From: Coriobacteriaceae bacterium
GTDB lineage: Bacteria > Actinomycetota > Coriobacteriia > Coriobacteriales > Coriobacteriaceae
Reading direction: 5' to 3'
NCBI GenBank assembly: GCA_902363125.1
Contig: CABIZD010000006.1
Coordinates: forward strand, 1 to 64,000
Length of the DNA stretch: 64,000 bases
Below, in pieces: positions 38,234 through 48,369 of this stretch. The notes under the pieces were generated by a model. That model was not told where the DNA came from and made no database searches. It was given only the letters and a program-made list of their open reading frames with translations. The stretch's first letter is position 1; every line of letters starts with the position of its first letter. Position numbers and translations under genes: made by a program.

Positions 38234-40573
38234 CTATTTTGCCACTTTAGGCATAAAGGATTTTAAGCGCAGGGCATTGGACACGACGCAGACGCTCGAC
38301 AGGCTCATCGCTGCGGCGCCAAACATCGGCGAGAGCTGCCATCCGGTGAGCGGGAAAAATACGCCCGCCGCCAGCGGAATGCCGATGCCGTTGTAGAACA
38401 GCGCCCAGAACAGGTCTTGCTTGATGTTGCGAATCGTGGCGCGCGAAAGTTCGATGGCGCGGGCGACGTCCATGAGATCGCTGCGCATGAGCACCACATC
38501 TGCCCCCTCCTTGGCGATGTCGGCGCCGGTGCCGATAGCAAGGCCCACGTCGGCGCGCGCCAGGGCGGGGGAGTCATTGATACCGTCGCCCACCATGGCG
38601 ACCTTGCTGCCCGCATCCTGCAGCTCGCGTACGTGGTGCTCCTTGTCGGCGGGGAGGACGTCGGCGATGACCTGTTCGCTGCTCAGCCCCACGCGGCGGG
38701 CGATTGCTTCGGCGGTGACTCGGTTGTCGCCGGTGAGCATGCGCACGTCGACGCCAAGCGAGCGCAGTGCGGCGATGGCTCCGGCACTCGTTTCCTTGAC
38801 CTCGTCAGCCACGGCAATGGTGCCGGCGAGCTCGCCGTTCTTGGCAAAGAACAGCGGCGTCTTGCCCTCGGCGGCGAACTGTTCGGCAAGACCCGCGGGC
38901 ACCTTCGCGCCCAGCTCGTTCATCAGGCGCATATTGCCGGCGGCAATGGCGTTTTGCCCCTCGCGCGCCGTAACGCCTCGCCCGGGCACGGCGGCAAAGT
39001 CCTCGACGGCGCGCGCGACAATCCCTCGCGTCTCGCACTCGGCCATAATCGCCTCGGCCAGCGGGTGTTCGCTTGAGCGCTCCAGCGCGGCGGCCAGCTT
39101 GAGTAGCGCCTTTTCGCTCATGGCGGGCGATCCGTCGGCGCGCGTGGCTACCACGATATCGGTCACGGCAGGCTTGCCGCGAGTGACCGTTCCCGTCTTA
39201 TCGAACACCACGGTGCCCACGCTGCGCAGATTCTCCAGCGCCTCGGCGCTCTTGAACAGAATGCCCATCTCGGCGCCCTTGCCGGTGCCGACCATAATAG
39301 CGACGGGCGTGGCCAGACCCAATGCGCACGGACAGCTGATCACCAGCACAGCGACGGCGGAGGTGAGCGCTTCGTTCACGCTACCGGTCAGTGCCATCCA
39401 CGCCACGAAGGTCATGGCCGAGATCACGAATACCACGGGCACGAACACGCCGGCGACCTTGTCGGCCATGCGGGCGATGGGCGCCTTGGTGGCGTTGGCG
39501 TCCTCGACGAGCTGGATAATCTTGGCGAGCGACGTGTCGGCGCCCACGCGTGTGGCACGGAAGGCAAACGAGCCGGTGCGGTTGACAGTGGCGGCGTTGA
39601 CGGTGTCGCCGGCGGTCTTTTCCACGGGGATGGACTCGCCGGTGAGCGCGCTCTCGTCCACGGCCGAGCTGCCCTCGAGCACCACGCCATCGACAGGGAT
39701 GGACTCGCCGGGGCGCACACGCAGCACCTGGCCGGGCAGAATGGCATCGACGTCGACGGTGGCCTCGCTGCCGTCCTCTGCCACGACGGTCGCGGTCTTG
39801 GGTGCTAAGTCGATGAGCGCCTCGATAGCGCCGCCGGTCTTGGACTTGCTGCGCGTCTCGAGGTATTTGCCCACGGTGACGAGCGACAGGATGGTGCCAG
39901 CGCTCTCAAAATACAGGTTGTCCATGCTCGTCATCATGGCCTCGTGCACCTGACCTGCGGCTAGCTGGTCGGCCATGATGAACATGGCGTAGAGCGACCA
40001 GGCGATGGAGGCGGTGGCGCCCACGGCAATAAGGGCGTCCATGGTGGGCGCGCCGTGCGCGAGCGATTTAAACCCGTTGATAAAGTACGCGTCGTTGACG
40101 TAGACGATGGGAATGAGCAGGACGAGCTCGGTGAGCGCGAGCGTCATGCTGTGGGTGTGGTCGGTGAAGATGCCGGGCAGCGGCCAGCCGAGCATGTGCC
40201 CCATGCCTATGTAGAACAGTGGGATGAGGAATACGATCGAGACGATGAGGCGAGTGCGCATGGCAGAGGCGGCGGCCTCCAACTTTTTGGTCGGTGACTC
40301 CATATGGGCGGCGTCGGACCTGGCTTGCGCACTTCCGCTTTGGACAGCGTCGGTGCCCGTGCTGATGGGTGAGGCCGAGTAGCCCGCGCGGTCGACAGCG
40401 GTGCAGATGTCGTCGGGGGAGACCTGCGCAGGGTCGTAGTCCACCAGCATAGAGCCGGCGAGCAGATTGACCGCGACGCTTTGGACGCCGTCGAGTTTGC
40501 TCACGGCGCGATCCACATGCGCCTGGCAGGCGGCGCATGTCATGCCGCCCACGTCGAACTTATCTTGAGCCAT
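38234..40573 (-). CDS. copA: Copper-exporting P1B-type ATPase
   Basis: 779 residues. One N-terminal HMA domain (C13 and C16 in [11 protein letters not shown]), eight predicted helices including the transport motif [11 protein letters not shown], the phosphorylated aspartate in [11 protein letters not shown], the HP motif [10 protein letters not shown], and [16 protein letters not shown]. The CPC motif and partner copper chaperone point to Cu(I) export. GGAG upstream of ATG 40573. A CsoR-like operator sits in the promoter. Confidence 0.97.
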   Translation of the reverse strand: MAQDKFDVGGMTCAACQAHVDRAVSKLDGVQSVAVNLLAGSMLVDYDPAQVSPDDICTAVDRAGYSASPISTGTDAVQSGSAQARSDAAHMESPTKKLEAAASAMRTRLIVSIVFLIPLFYIGMGHMLGWPLPGIFTDHTHSMTLALTELVLLIPIVYVNDAYFINGFKSLAHGAPTMDALIAVGATASIAWSLYAMFIMADQLAAGQVHEAMMTSMDNLYFESAGTILSLVTVGKYLETRSKSKTGGAIEALIDLAPKTATVVAEDGSEATVDVDAILPGQVLRVRPGESIPVDGVVLEGSSAVDESALTGESIPVEKTAGDTVNAATVNRTGSFAFRATRVGADTSLAKIIQLVEDANATKAPIARMADKVAGVFVPVVFVISAMTFVAWMALTGSVNEALTSAVAVLVISCPCALGLATPVAIMVGTGKGAEMGILFKSAEALENLRSVGTVVFDKTGTVTRGKPAVTDIVVATRADGSPAMSEKALLKLAAALERSSEHPLAEAIMAECETRGIVARAVEDFAAVPGRGVTAREGQNAIAAGNMRLMNELGAKVPAGLAEQFAAEGKTPLFFAKNGELAGTIAVADEVKETSAGAIAALRSLGVDVRMLTGDNRVTAEAIARRVGLSSEQVIADVLPADKEHHVRELQDAGSKVAMVGDGINDSPALARADVGLAIGTGADIAKEGADVVLMRSDLMDVARAIELSRATIRNIKQDLFWALFYNGIGIPLAAGVFFPLTGWQLSPMFGAAAMSLSSVCVVSNALRLKSFMPKVAK

Positions 40574-40620
40574 GGCTTCTCCTTTCTGTGACGTAGTGTC
40601 GGAAATGTTAACCTGCCGAT

Positions 40621-40651
40621 ACTATACACCCATACCCCCTGGGGGTGTCCA
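40621..40651 (-). promoter_or_regulatory. copA promoter with CsoR-type operator
   Basis: On the minus strand TGGACA (40651-40646) and TATAGT (40626-40621) are separated by 19 bp, and the spacer contains the palindrome ACCCCCTGGGGGT (40634-40646), typical of CsoR sites. Confidence 0.75.
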
Positions 40652-40725
40652 GTACAGAAAGAAATGTATGACATTTCGCTACAGATGAGGGTGGCTGCCG
40701 GGTTGGTGCACCATCCCCGCCCTTC

Positions 40726-41183
40726 GTCTCAATCTGTAACATCTAGCCCAGTTTTTGCCGAGCTGCTGTTACAGAATGAGACAAACTCTCCGGCGGCAAA
40801 TCAATATCTCGATCTGTAACATCTAGCGGGGAAAATGACCTCTAACTGTTACAGATTGAGATTTTGTTTTGAGAGGTTTGAGTTTGTCTCCATCTGTAAC
40901 AGTTAGACCGGTTTTTGGATTCCAGATGTTACAGATCGAGACGAACCTTCAGCAATAAACTCAATGTCTCAATCTGTAACATCTGGCGGGAAATATGACC
41001 CCTTACTGTTACAGATCGAGACAGACCGTCCGCGGCCAACTCAAATGTCTTGATCTGTAACATCTAGAGAGGTTTTTGACCCCTTACTGTTACAGATTGA
41101 GATGTTGTCTCGCGGGATTGGGGTTTGTCTCGTTCTGTAGCATCTAGACCTGTATCTGCCGAGCTAGTGTTACAAATCGAGAC
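40726..41183. repeat. 57-bp palindrome array, six copies
   Basis: Copies begin at 40726, 40806, 40886, 40966, 41047 and 41127, each exactly 57 bp; periods 80, 80, 80, 81, 80. The last copy is the most diverged. The array fills most of the 652-bp gap between copA and the kinase gene; no gene is seen. Confidence 0.97.
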
Positions 41184-41225
41184 AACTGCCGGGGAGGGGT
41201 CCCGTCACGGCAAGACGCCCGCCGC

Positions 41226-43310
41226 CTAGATACAGAACCCGGGAATCACACAGGTTAGCTTGTTTGGCTTTTCCGCAGGCGTTGCGTACGTAAAGACGTC
41301 GCCGTCGTGGCCCACACGGTTTATGTAGAGCGTGCCTTCGGTCTCCGATGAGTCGGGGCTCACCGTGCGCTCCCACCAGCAGGTGTCCTTGCCCTTCCAC
41401 TGGCGGACCATCGTCTCGTTCGTGGAATACGGGCTCACCTTGAGCTCGCGGAAGAGCTGATACTCCTTGCCCTCGCCGTTGTAGATTTCTGCCAGGTAGT
41501 GATAGTCCTTGGCAAACGAATCGGACGGTTGCGTACCGCACAGCTCGACCATGGCGGGCAGCCAAAGGGTTGCGGGCAACTCGCTCAGGCACGATGCGCT
41601 GTTGGCGGCGCCCACATTGTTCGAGACCTTCTTGACCCCTTTAATGAGTGCGCGCAACTTGTTGGGCAGCAGCTTAAGGCCGTCGCCGTCGAGCCATTCC
41701 CGCAGCTCGCAATCTGCCCAGCCGGCGCTCGGCGGTTCAGACGCAGCGTTGCGCTCGGCAATACCCGCGTCGAACATAAACGTCAGTCCGGCCTTGCCCG
41801 TCCCGTCCAGAAGCTCATCGTGACGGATGCCCACAAGCTGCGCGCCGACCTCCAGCCCGTTGGTGAGTTTCACGCGCTTGGTACACGGATAGGGGATATG
41901 CCCGTTGTCATCGAGCAGATGATAGCGCTTGGCAATCTCGCGTGCCTCGCTACGGGTCTCGGCGGCCTTAATCTTGAGCGAGATCTCCTGCAGCTGATCC
42001 CAAGTGTAGTCGTCAAGCGAACCGCGGATGCCGTTCAGGTAGTCGGGGATGCCAAAGCCATGGGTCGCCGCCCCAATGACGCTGAGCCCCGCAACGACTG
42101 CAACGACGCCACCGATAATAAAGCGGCGGCGGGTCATGGCATCGTGCCGGGCCTGCTCCAGGATCTTTCGCGCGCGCTCGCCGGCGACGTCGACCTTAAG
42201 GTGCGTACCGGAGTCGATGTCGATTGCGGCGTCACTGCCCGCGCCTTCGCGGCCCTCGGATTCGGCATCGGTGAGGTATGCCGAGAGCGCCTCGAGCATC
42301 TGCTGCTCGGTGGGACGATCGCACTGCTCGACTGAGAGACCCTTCATGATGATTTGGACGAGCGCTTCATCGCCCTCGCAGCGCGGCTCGAGCGGTGCCG
42401 GCTTGGTCTTGGTCTTTACGAGATAGAACGAGCCGGTTGCAGCGGCGTCCGTCGACTCAAAGTCAAACGGTTTGCGACCGCTGTAGAGCTGGTACAAAAT
42501 GCTCGAAAGCGCATAGACGTCGATTGCCGGCGAACGGCGAAGGGCCGCGATGCCTTCGATATCCTGCGTGAGCATCTCGGGCGCGGCGTATGCGGGCGTG
42601 GCAAAGCGCCAGATGTCGGCGCGCCGGGTGATCGTGTCGTCGCCGAGAGCCATGGTCGCGGAGCCCATGTCGATGAGGCAGGGGTCAAAGGAACAATCAG
42701 CAATCTGCTGCTCGAGCGTTCGGCTGGTGGTGCGGAACATGATATTGGCAGGCGAAAGGTCGCGATGGACGACCGGATTCACAAGGCCTTGGGTCATCAA
42801 GAGCGCACGAAGCACGGCGTTTCCGACGGCGGCGACCATCTGGGTGGTCAGCCCGCCCGAGGCGTCGTGAGGAAGCAGGGGCAGCGCCTGCTTGAGCGAG
42901 GTGTCCTCGACCCACTCCATGAGGATGAGAGGGTCATCCTCGCACGATCCGTAGCCATAGACGCGCGGAAATCCGCGCAGGTACGAGACGGTACACAGAT
43001 GACGGTACTCCTCGAACAGCGCGGCGGTGCTGGCCAGGTGCGCTGCCGATTGCTCGGCGGAGCGGTCGGGGGCTTGGCCGGAAAGGATGGCGTTGTCCTT
43101 GAGTAGCTTGACGGCAAAGACCTCGCCGCTCGTGTTGGTCGCGCGCAGCACGTGTCCGATGTTGCCGTTGTTGCGGTGGGCCGTCTGGAGAATAAGCGTC
43201 ATAAACCGACGCTTGGCGTCGTCCTCGGCGCTGGGGTCGACCGCCACGGCGGTGTCGAACGTGTCAAGACGGATGAGTTTGTCGCCATAGGCGCTATCGG
43301 TAGTATCCAT
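41226..43310 (-). CDS. Membrane Ser/Thr protein kinase with C-terminal DUF6273-like domain
   Basis: 694 residues. Kinase domain about 40-345: ATP lysine K68 in FAVKLLK, catalytic loop VHRDLSPANIMF (D184, N189), DMG in place of DFG (214-216), and YAAPEM. One membrane helix at 397-417 (FIIGGVVAVVAGLSVIGAA). The outer 275 residues resemble the DUF6273 fold (TLWLPAMVELCG, CWWERTVSPDS, and final CVIPGFCI). The start overlaps the end of the FHA gene by 17 bp; that FHA protein could bind its phosphorylated target or the kinase itself. An HRD-intact active kinase is inferred. Confidence 0.9.
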   Translation of the reverse strand: MDTTDSAYGDKLIRLDTFDTAVAVDPSAEDDAKRRFMTLILQTAHRNNGNIGHVLRATNTSGEVFAVKLLKDNAILSGQAPDRSAEQSAAHLASTAALFEEYRHLCTVSYLRGFPRVYGYGSCEDDPLILMEWVEDTSLKQALPLLPHDASGGLTTQMVAAVGNAVLRALLMTQGLVNPVVHRDLSPANIMFRTTSRTLEQQIADCSFDPCLIDMGSATMALGDDTITRRADIWRFATPAYAAPEMLTQDIEGIAALRRSPAIDVYALSSILYQLYSGRKPFDFESTDAAATGSFYLVKTKTKPAPLEPRCEGDEALVQIIMKGLSVEQCDRPTEQQMLEALSAYLTDAESEGREGAGSDAAIDIDSGTHLKVDVAGERARKILEQARHDAMTRRRFIIGGVVAVVAGLSVIGAATHGFGIPDYLNGIRGSLDDYTWDQLQEISLKIKAAETRSEAREIAKRYHLLDDNGHIPYPCTKRVKLTNGLEVGAQLVGIRHDELLDGTGKAGLTFMFDAGIAERNAASEPPSAGWADCELREWLDGDGLKLLPNKLRALIKGVKKVSNNVGAANSASCLSELPATLWLPAMVELCGTQPSDSFAKDYHYLAEIYNGEGKEYQLFRELKVSPYSTNETMVRQWKGKDTCWWERTVSPDSSETEGTLYINRVGHDGDVFTYATPAEKPNKLTCVIPGFCI

Positions 43311-44199
43311 GGCGTTCCTTTGTCTGGCATGGGTTGCCGCGCGGCGGCTCGATTACGATATCGCCGTCGCCCGCGCCCGATTCGAGCACCGTGCCGTTGG
43401 TCGATCCAAGGCCCTGGGCGTACCAGTGCTCACCCTCAAGCCAAATGCGAAGATGTTCGCGCGATGCGTCGGCGCCCACATCGGTGATGCTGGGCGAGGT
43501 TTTGGGCAAGGATCCAATTACCGTGCCACGCGGATCGCGTGTGAGGGGATGGATTTGCATGTCGACGCAGTTGTCGGCATGTGTCCTGAGCAGACCGAGG
43601 TTGGGAACGACGGCGTGCGGCTGATCCAGACTGCCCATAAAGCCACGTCCGACGGTAGTTTCGGTGGTGCCAAAGTGCCCACCCGTCTTGCTGTCGCAAA
43701 AGCGCTCGACGGTGGCCACGCCCTGAACGGGATCGGCGAGCGCCCCCGTTGCCACAAAGAGCATAAGGTAAAGCGTGCTTTTCTCACGCACGGCATTGCC
43801 GTCAAAGTTGTCGATGCGATTGAGGGCATTTGCATATAGGCGGCTGTCCAGCTTGTAGCTGGCGAGAGCCGACATCATTTCGTTGGCGGCCGGACCGCGA
43901 TAGTGCTCGGCGATTGCCCGATAGGCGGACTCGCCGCCGCCGAGCTTGCTGCAGATTGCCGCGGAAAGGTGGAGCGTGGTGACGGTAAAGTCGCTGTAGA
44001 TGGCGGGCGCGCACTGGTCAGGCTTGCGATGGACGATGTAACGGGTGAGATACGAGCGGTTGGAAGAGCATTTCTCGAGCAGGGTACTGCCGAGATAAGA
44101 GTTTCCATTGATGAGCATTCGGGCGATCTCGAGATGTTTAAGACCGCCGAACGAGCGAATATCGTTATAGAGGACCGAGCAAGGCGTCTCTGCTGCCAC
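43294..44199 (-). CDS. FHA-domain protein paired with the kinase
   Basis: 301 residues from GTG 44199, which has AAAGGAGG upstream; an extension to 44229 lacks a site. The C-terminal FHA domain (from about 210) has VIGSLPKTS, DASREHLRIWL and GLGSTNGTVLES, the phosphothreonine-binding loops. The N-terminal 200 residues are helical and unrecognised. It is read first, then the kinase with a 17-bp overlap, so this is a two-gene signalling unit. Confidence 0.85.
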   Translation of the reverse strand: MAAETPCSVLYNDIRSFGGLKHLEIARMLINGNSYLGSTLLEKCSSNRSYLTRYIVHRKPDQCAPAIYSDFTVTTLHLSAAICSKLGGGESAYRAIAEHYRGPAANEMMSALASYKLDSRLYANALNRIDNFDGNAVREKSTLYLMLFVATGALADPVQGVATVERFCDSKTGGHFGTTETTVGRGFMGSLDQPHAVVPNLGLLRTHADNCVDMQIHPLTRDPRGTVIGSLPKTSPSITDVGADASREHLRIWLEGEHWYAQGLGSTNGTVLESGAGDGDIVIEPPRGNPCQTKERHGYYR

Positions 44200-44378
44200 G
44201 GATACCTCCTTTGATTGCTTCCTACCCAATATGGCGATAGGAATTAATGGCTCCCGGTGGGCGACGTATTAAATGGCTGCGCAATATACAGCGTAACCAA
44301 AGCAACATTATAGGCCACATGTTCGAAATTGCAGGAAGACTGAGAGATTTGGTTTGGACTGGACGGAAATCCCCCTCT

Positions 44379-44435
44379 GTCTTGTTCTGTAACATTTGGA
44401 CCCGGTTTTGCCCTGCATCTGTTACAGATTGAGAC
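44379..44435. repeat. 57-bp palindrome, single copy
   Basis: GTCTTGTTCTGTAAC / GTTACAGATTGAGAC arms with a 27-nt interior, in the divergent gap between the FHA and helicase genes. The rest of the 44200-44706 gap is the helicase promoter and long leader. Confidence 0.9.
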
Positions 44436-44501
44436 AATCGGCCAGGCCCGCCCCGTCCGCCTCGTCATCTGTGGTTTACGTGGGGGCATACGGAGTGCGG
44501 G

Positions 44502-44507
44502 TATACT
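44502..44507 (+). promoter_or_regulatory. Possible -10 of the helicase gene
   Basis: TATACT at 44502 lies about 200 bp upstream of the start codon, implying a long 5' UTR; no convincing -35. Confidence 0.3.
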
Positions 44508-44706
44508 AACCGGCGGCGAATCTGCTCCATCGCTTAGAGCTGCTGCGTCTGGACGGCGCGTGATAGGGCTGCCAAAGCGATCGCCAGCGTGCTGAGCAAC
44601 GTCCTCTCTGTGCGCACCTGTTTTTGTATGTATTAGCGCACTACCAAGCACGCCCGCGCGGCCGCATGCCGTGCCCATTGCGCGTGCAGATAAGGAACAA
44701 CAACAT

Positions 44707-46965
44707 ATGCGTAATTCTGTATCCGACGTCACGGACGCCGAGATTCTGGACGAGGCCCGCGAGGCCATGACCCAGGCTGCCTTCGATGCCGCCGATGAGG
44801 CCAATGCTGCCCAGACCGTCGAGTCCGCTACCGAGAGCCTGCCCGCCTTTGACGAGCTGGGCCTTTCGGACGAGATGCTTCGTGCTATCGAGAACCTAGG
44901 CTACACGGCGCCCACGCCTGTCCAGGCTGGCTCGATCCCCGTGGTGCTCGAGGGCCGCGACCTGCTTGCCGCTGCTCAGACCGGCACCGGCAAGACGGCC
45001 GCCTTCTTGCTGCCGACCATGAACAACCTGGAGCACATCGCTCCGCCCAAGCCCGTGCGCGAGCGTGGCGGTCGCAACCGCCGTCGCGGCGCCAAGAAGC
45101 CCGAGGGCAACGGTCGCGGTCCCTTGATGCTCGTCATCACCCCCACGCGCGAGCTTGCCCAGCAGATCGACGAGGTCGCGAGCAAGATTGCCGACGTCAC
45201 TGGCCATGTCGCCGTGACCGTCGTGGGCGGCGTGAGCTACAAGCCGCAGACCGCGGCGCTCAAGTACGGCTGTGACATCCTGGTCGCTACGCCGGGCCGT
45301 CTGGTTGACCTGATCGAGCAGGGCGCCTGCCACCTGGACGAGGTCAAGGTGCTGGTGCTGGACGAGGCCGACCGCATGCTCGACATGGGCTTTTTGCCCG
45401 CCGTCCGCCGCATTGTGCGCGAGACGCCGGCCGAGCGTCAGACGCTGCTGTTCTCGGCCACGCTCGACGAGGAGGCCGTGGGCGAGATCACCGACCTGGT
45501 GAGCGACCCGGCACGCGTGGAGATCGCGCCCGCCACGTCGACCGCCGACACCGTCGACCAGTTTGTATTCCCGGTGTCCATCGAGGCCAAGAACAATCTG
45601 CTGCCCGAGTTCCTCAAGAAGGAGGGCCCGGAGCGCACCATCGTCTTTATGCGCACCAAGCACCGCGCCGACAGCTGCTGCCGTCGTCTGGAGCGCAAGG
45701 GCATCAAGGCCGCCGCGATTCACGGCAACCGCAGCCAGGCTCAGCGCGAGCGTGCCCTTTCGGCCTTCCGCGACGGTACCGTCGACGTGTTGGTGGCAAC
45801 CGACGTGCTCGCCCGCGGCATCGACATCAGCGACGTGCGCTACGTCGTGAACTTTGACGTGCCGGCCGAGCCGACCGACTACATCCACCGTATTGGCCGT
45901 ACGGGCCGCGCCGGCGAGCTGGGCTGGGCCATCACGTTTGTGACCGAGCAGGATGTCGATGAGTTCTACGAGATCGAGAAGCTCATGGACAAGACCGCCG
46001 ACATCTACGAGGCCGGCGACCTGCATGTGGGCCCCAATCCGCCCGCGGTTGACCCCGAGCGCGATCCTGCGGCCTTTAAGGTGAAGAAGAAAACCAAGCG
46101 CGGCAAGTCCAAGAGCAAGAAGAAGCTTGAGCAGGCGCGTCGCGACGGCAAACGCAACGGCGACGATTACGGTGATGTGGCCGGTCGTTCCAACCGCGGT
46201 CGAGACGAGCGTCGCGGCGACGGTGAGCGTCCGAGCCGTCCCAAGCGCGGCGGCAAGACCCGCGTGCGCGAGGGCGTTCAGGCTCGCGTGGACGAGGCTG
46301 TGGAGAGCGTGGCCCGCGAGGTGGCTGCCGAGGAGCGCGGCGGTGCTGGTGTCGTTGAGCAGGCCCCGCGCGGCAACCGTGCCGAGCGCCGTGCCAAGCA
46401 GTTCCAGGGCGAGGCGCATCGCCGTCGCCGCGAGGACGAGGACCGCGGCGGTCGTCGCCGTGTTGAGCGCGAGGACGAGGGCCGTGGCTCGCGTGGCGGC
46501 AAGCGTGGTTCGGGCGATCGTCGTCGTTCCGGTCGCGATGGCGAGCGCGGCGGCCGTGATGAGCGCCGTGGCGGCGAGGGCCGCGGTTCGCGTGGCGAGC
46601 GTGGTACTCGCGGCGGCGAGTCCCGTGGCGGCAAGCGCTTTGATGAGCGCGGTGGCCGTGGCGGCGAGCATCGCGAGGGCACTCGTGGCAATGGCAGCCG
46701 CGGCGGTGCTGGCCGCTCTAACGAGTCGCGCGATCGCCGCGATCCGCGTGCCAGCCGCGATCGTCGCGATGACTGGCGCAACTACGACGATACCCGCGAG
46801 GAGCGTCGTGGCGGCTATCGTGGCGGGCGTGGCGGCAACCAGGCCGGCTCCCGCGGCGGCCGTGCCGGCGGTCGCGATAATCGTGGTAGCTATGGCAATA
46901 GTCGTGGCGGCAAGCGCGGCGGCAGCTCCCGTCGCCCCGGTGACGGCGGCGGAAAGCGCAAGTAA
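44707..46965 (+). CDS. DEAD-box RNA helicase with RG-rich tail
   Basis: 752 residues, ATG 44707 with AAGGA upstream. Helicase core: Q motif (YTAPTPVQAGSIP), AQTGTGKT, PTRELAQQ, VLDEADRMLD, SATLDEE, DVLARGIDISD and HRIGRTGRAG. From about residue 460 to the end there is a basic, Arg/Gly/Asp-rich region (RGGRGGE, RGGKRG repeats) that would bind RNA non-specifically. Members act in ribosome assembly and cold adaptation. Long leader upstream is compatible with temperature regulation; not shown. Confidence 0.95.
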   Translation: MRNSVSDVTDAEILDEAREAMTQAAFDAADEANAAQTVESATESLPAFDELGLSDEMLRAIENLGYTAPTPVQAGSIPVVLEGRDLLAAAQTGTGKTAAFLLPTMNNLEHIAPPKPVRERGGRNRRRGAKKPEGNGRGPLMLVITPTRELAQQIDEVASKIADVTGHVAVTVVGGVSYKPQTAALKYGCDILVATPGRLVDLIEQGACHLDEVKVLVLDEADRMLDMGFLPAVRRIVRETPAERQTLLFSATLDEEAVGEITDLVSDPARVEIAPATSTADTVDQFVFPVSIEAKNNLLPEFLKKEGPERTIVFMRTKHRADSCCRRLERKGIKAAAIHGNRSQAQRERALSAFRDGTVDVLVATDVLARGIDISDVRYVVNFDVPAEPTDYIHRIGRTGRAGELGWAITFVTEQDVDEFYEIEKLMDKTADIYEAGDLHVGPNPPAVDPERDPAAFKVKKKTKRGKSKSKKKLEQARRDGKRNGDDYGDVAGRSNRGRDERRGDGERPSRPKRGGKTRVREGVQARVDEAVESVAREVAAEERGGAGVVEQAPRGNRAERRAKQFQGEAHRRRREDEDRGGRRRVEREDEGRGSRGGKRGSGDRRRSGRDGERGGRDERRGGEGRGSRGERGTRGGESRGGKRFDERGGRGGEHREGTRGNGSRGGAGRSNESRDRRDPRASRDRRDDWRNYDDTREERRGGYRGGRGGNQAGSRGGRAGGRDNRGSYGNSRGGKRGGSSRRPGDGGGKRK

Positions 46966-46997
46966 CATACGCATCGCCCGCTAGAGCGAGGTGAACC

Positions 46998-47034
46998 AAG
47001 GGCCCCGAGCAACTACGCTCGGGGCCCTTTTTGT
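46998..47034 (+). terminator. Helicase terminator
   Basis: AAGGGCCCCGAGC/GCTCGGGGCCCTT stem followed by TTTG. Confidence 0.93.
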
Positions 47035-47586
47035 TTGCCGTATCCGATCGCTAGTTCAAATGTGATTTCCTCGGGAATGCATCTAGAGGATGCCGTGGGC
47101 CTGTTTCCTACCATGCGGCAATGGGTCCCATGGGGTGCGCCGTGCATTTTTTGGAGTATTCTGCAGTTCGAGTTGTCTGCATATGATTTGACGTCGCCAA
47201 CGGTGGCTTTCGGATATCCCTAGCGAGCGTTCTGAGTCAGATTTCGTCGTTTTCCGGAGCAGGGGCGCGTCATTCTCGCCATGTCGGAACCCAAAATGAC
47301 GCAGCGCCCTAAAGGTTTGCCCGCTCGGGGTATTGCTGGCGCGGTCACGTTGCAGAATACTCCGTTTTTTGCACGGGCCAGGATGGGGTACCTCGGGAGA
47401 ACACGACGGTATCCCGTAAATATATACAATCTGTACCGTAATTTATACAAAACGAAGAGGTAGACAGCGTAGGGTTGGTGCATTGGGGTGCTTGATGCAC
47501 CAAAATGGGGATCCCACGTGCCGTATACTCTGGCTGGATGTGAAAACGGCTTGACGCGTTGCCAGACGTAGGGGGAGGGTGTCTCG
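47035..47586. other. 552-bp gap with inverted repeats and no gene
   Basis: Contains a 235-bp element bounded by inverted arms (47141 and 47351), a nested GCGTCATT/AATGACGC pair (47267 and 47295), and a TTGGTGCAT/ATGCACCAA hairpin at 47474-47502. Small frames exist without ribosome sites. Confidence 0.6.
47141..47375. mobile_element. Candidate miniature inverted-repeat element
   Basis: Left arm CGTGCA-6nt-GGAGTATTCTGCA (47141-47165) and right arm its complement (47351-47375); 19 of 25 positions pair, and the mismatches fall in the homopolymer TTTTTT block. No transposase in the window. Confidence 0.4.
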
Positions 47587-48348
47587 CTGAGCGTATTCGA
47601 AATTGTGTTTAGTCCGACGGGCGGAACGCAGAAGGTGTCTGGCCTTGTGGCCGGGGCACTGGACAAGAATACCGTTACCGTCGATCTGACCGATAGCGGG
47701 CTAGATTTCAGCGCTGTCTCGATGACTGAGGACGACGTGGCCGTAATCTCTGTGCCGGCGTATGCCGGTAGAATCCCGGCTGTGGTGGCTGACCGGTTGG
47801 GCATGGTTCACGGCAACGGAGCGCGGGCCGTTCTGGTGTGCGTCTACGGAAACCGCGCGTTTGAGGACACGCTCGTAGAGCTGGAGGACGTTGCGAAGCA
47901 TGCGGGATTCCGGGTGATCGCGGCAGTTGCGGCCATTGCAGAACATTCCATTGCGCGACAGTTTGCTGCCGGTCGTCCGGATGCGCAGGATGCGGCGCAG
48001 CTTGCTGAGTTTGCTCAGCAAATTCAGCAAAAGCTGTTGGCTGAGGATGCGTCCGAGCCCTCTATCCCCGGCAATCGTCCTTATAAACAAGCTGGAGGTC
48101 ACCGCATGGCGCCCGAGGCAACAGAGGATTGCGTCTCCTGCGGTGCATGCGCCGCGGCGTGCCCCGTTTGTGCTATCGACAAGGGTGACCCCAAACGAGC
48201 AGCTGGCGAGGCGTGCATCTCCTGCATGCGCTGCATCGCCGTATGTCCGCGAGGTGCTCGCAAGCTTGATTCCAGCAAACTATCCGCTGTTTCCCAGATG
48301 CTGAGCAAGGTTTGCGTCGTGCGGAAGGAATGCGAGCTCTTCATCTAG
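47587..48348 (+). CDS. Flavodoxin/ferredoxin (EFR1-type) protein, probable CTG start
   Basis: 253 residues when started at CTG 47587, which follows GGAGGG by 7 nt. The frame has no ATG; a GTG at 47605 would delete the first flavodoxin strand (SVFEIVFSPTGGTQK). FMN loop SPTGGTQ, then a C-terminal pair of 4Fe-4S motifs CVSCGACAAACPVCAI and CISCMRCIAVCPRGAR. A cytosolic electron-transfer protein; partner not obvious. Start choice is inference; the product is clear. Confidence 0.75.
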   Translation: MSVFEIVFSPTGGTQKVSGLVAGALDKNTVTVDLTDSGLDFSAVSMTEDDVAVISVPAYAGRIPAVVADRLGMVHGNGARAVLVCVYGNRAFEDTLVELEDVAKHAGFRVIAAVAAIAEHSIARQFAAGRPDAQDAAQLAEFAQQIQQKLLAEDASEPSIPGNRPYKQAGGHRMAPEATEDCVSCGACAAACPVCAIDKGDPKRAAGEACISCMRCIAVCPRGARKLDSSKLSAVSQMLSKVCVVRKECELFI

Positions 48349-48369
48349 CGCATACGAAATTGGCGCAAT

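Noticed and set aside
40726..41183. CRISPR array
   Set aside because: Regular spacing resembles CRISPR, but the repeat is a 57-bp palindrome with variable interior, spacers partly resemble each other, and there are no cas genes.
46127..46984. Second forward frame within the helicase tail
   Set aside because: Ala/Val/Arg-only translation caused by the RG-repeat codons of the true frame.
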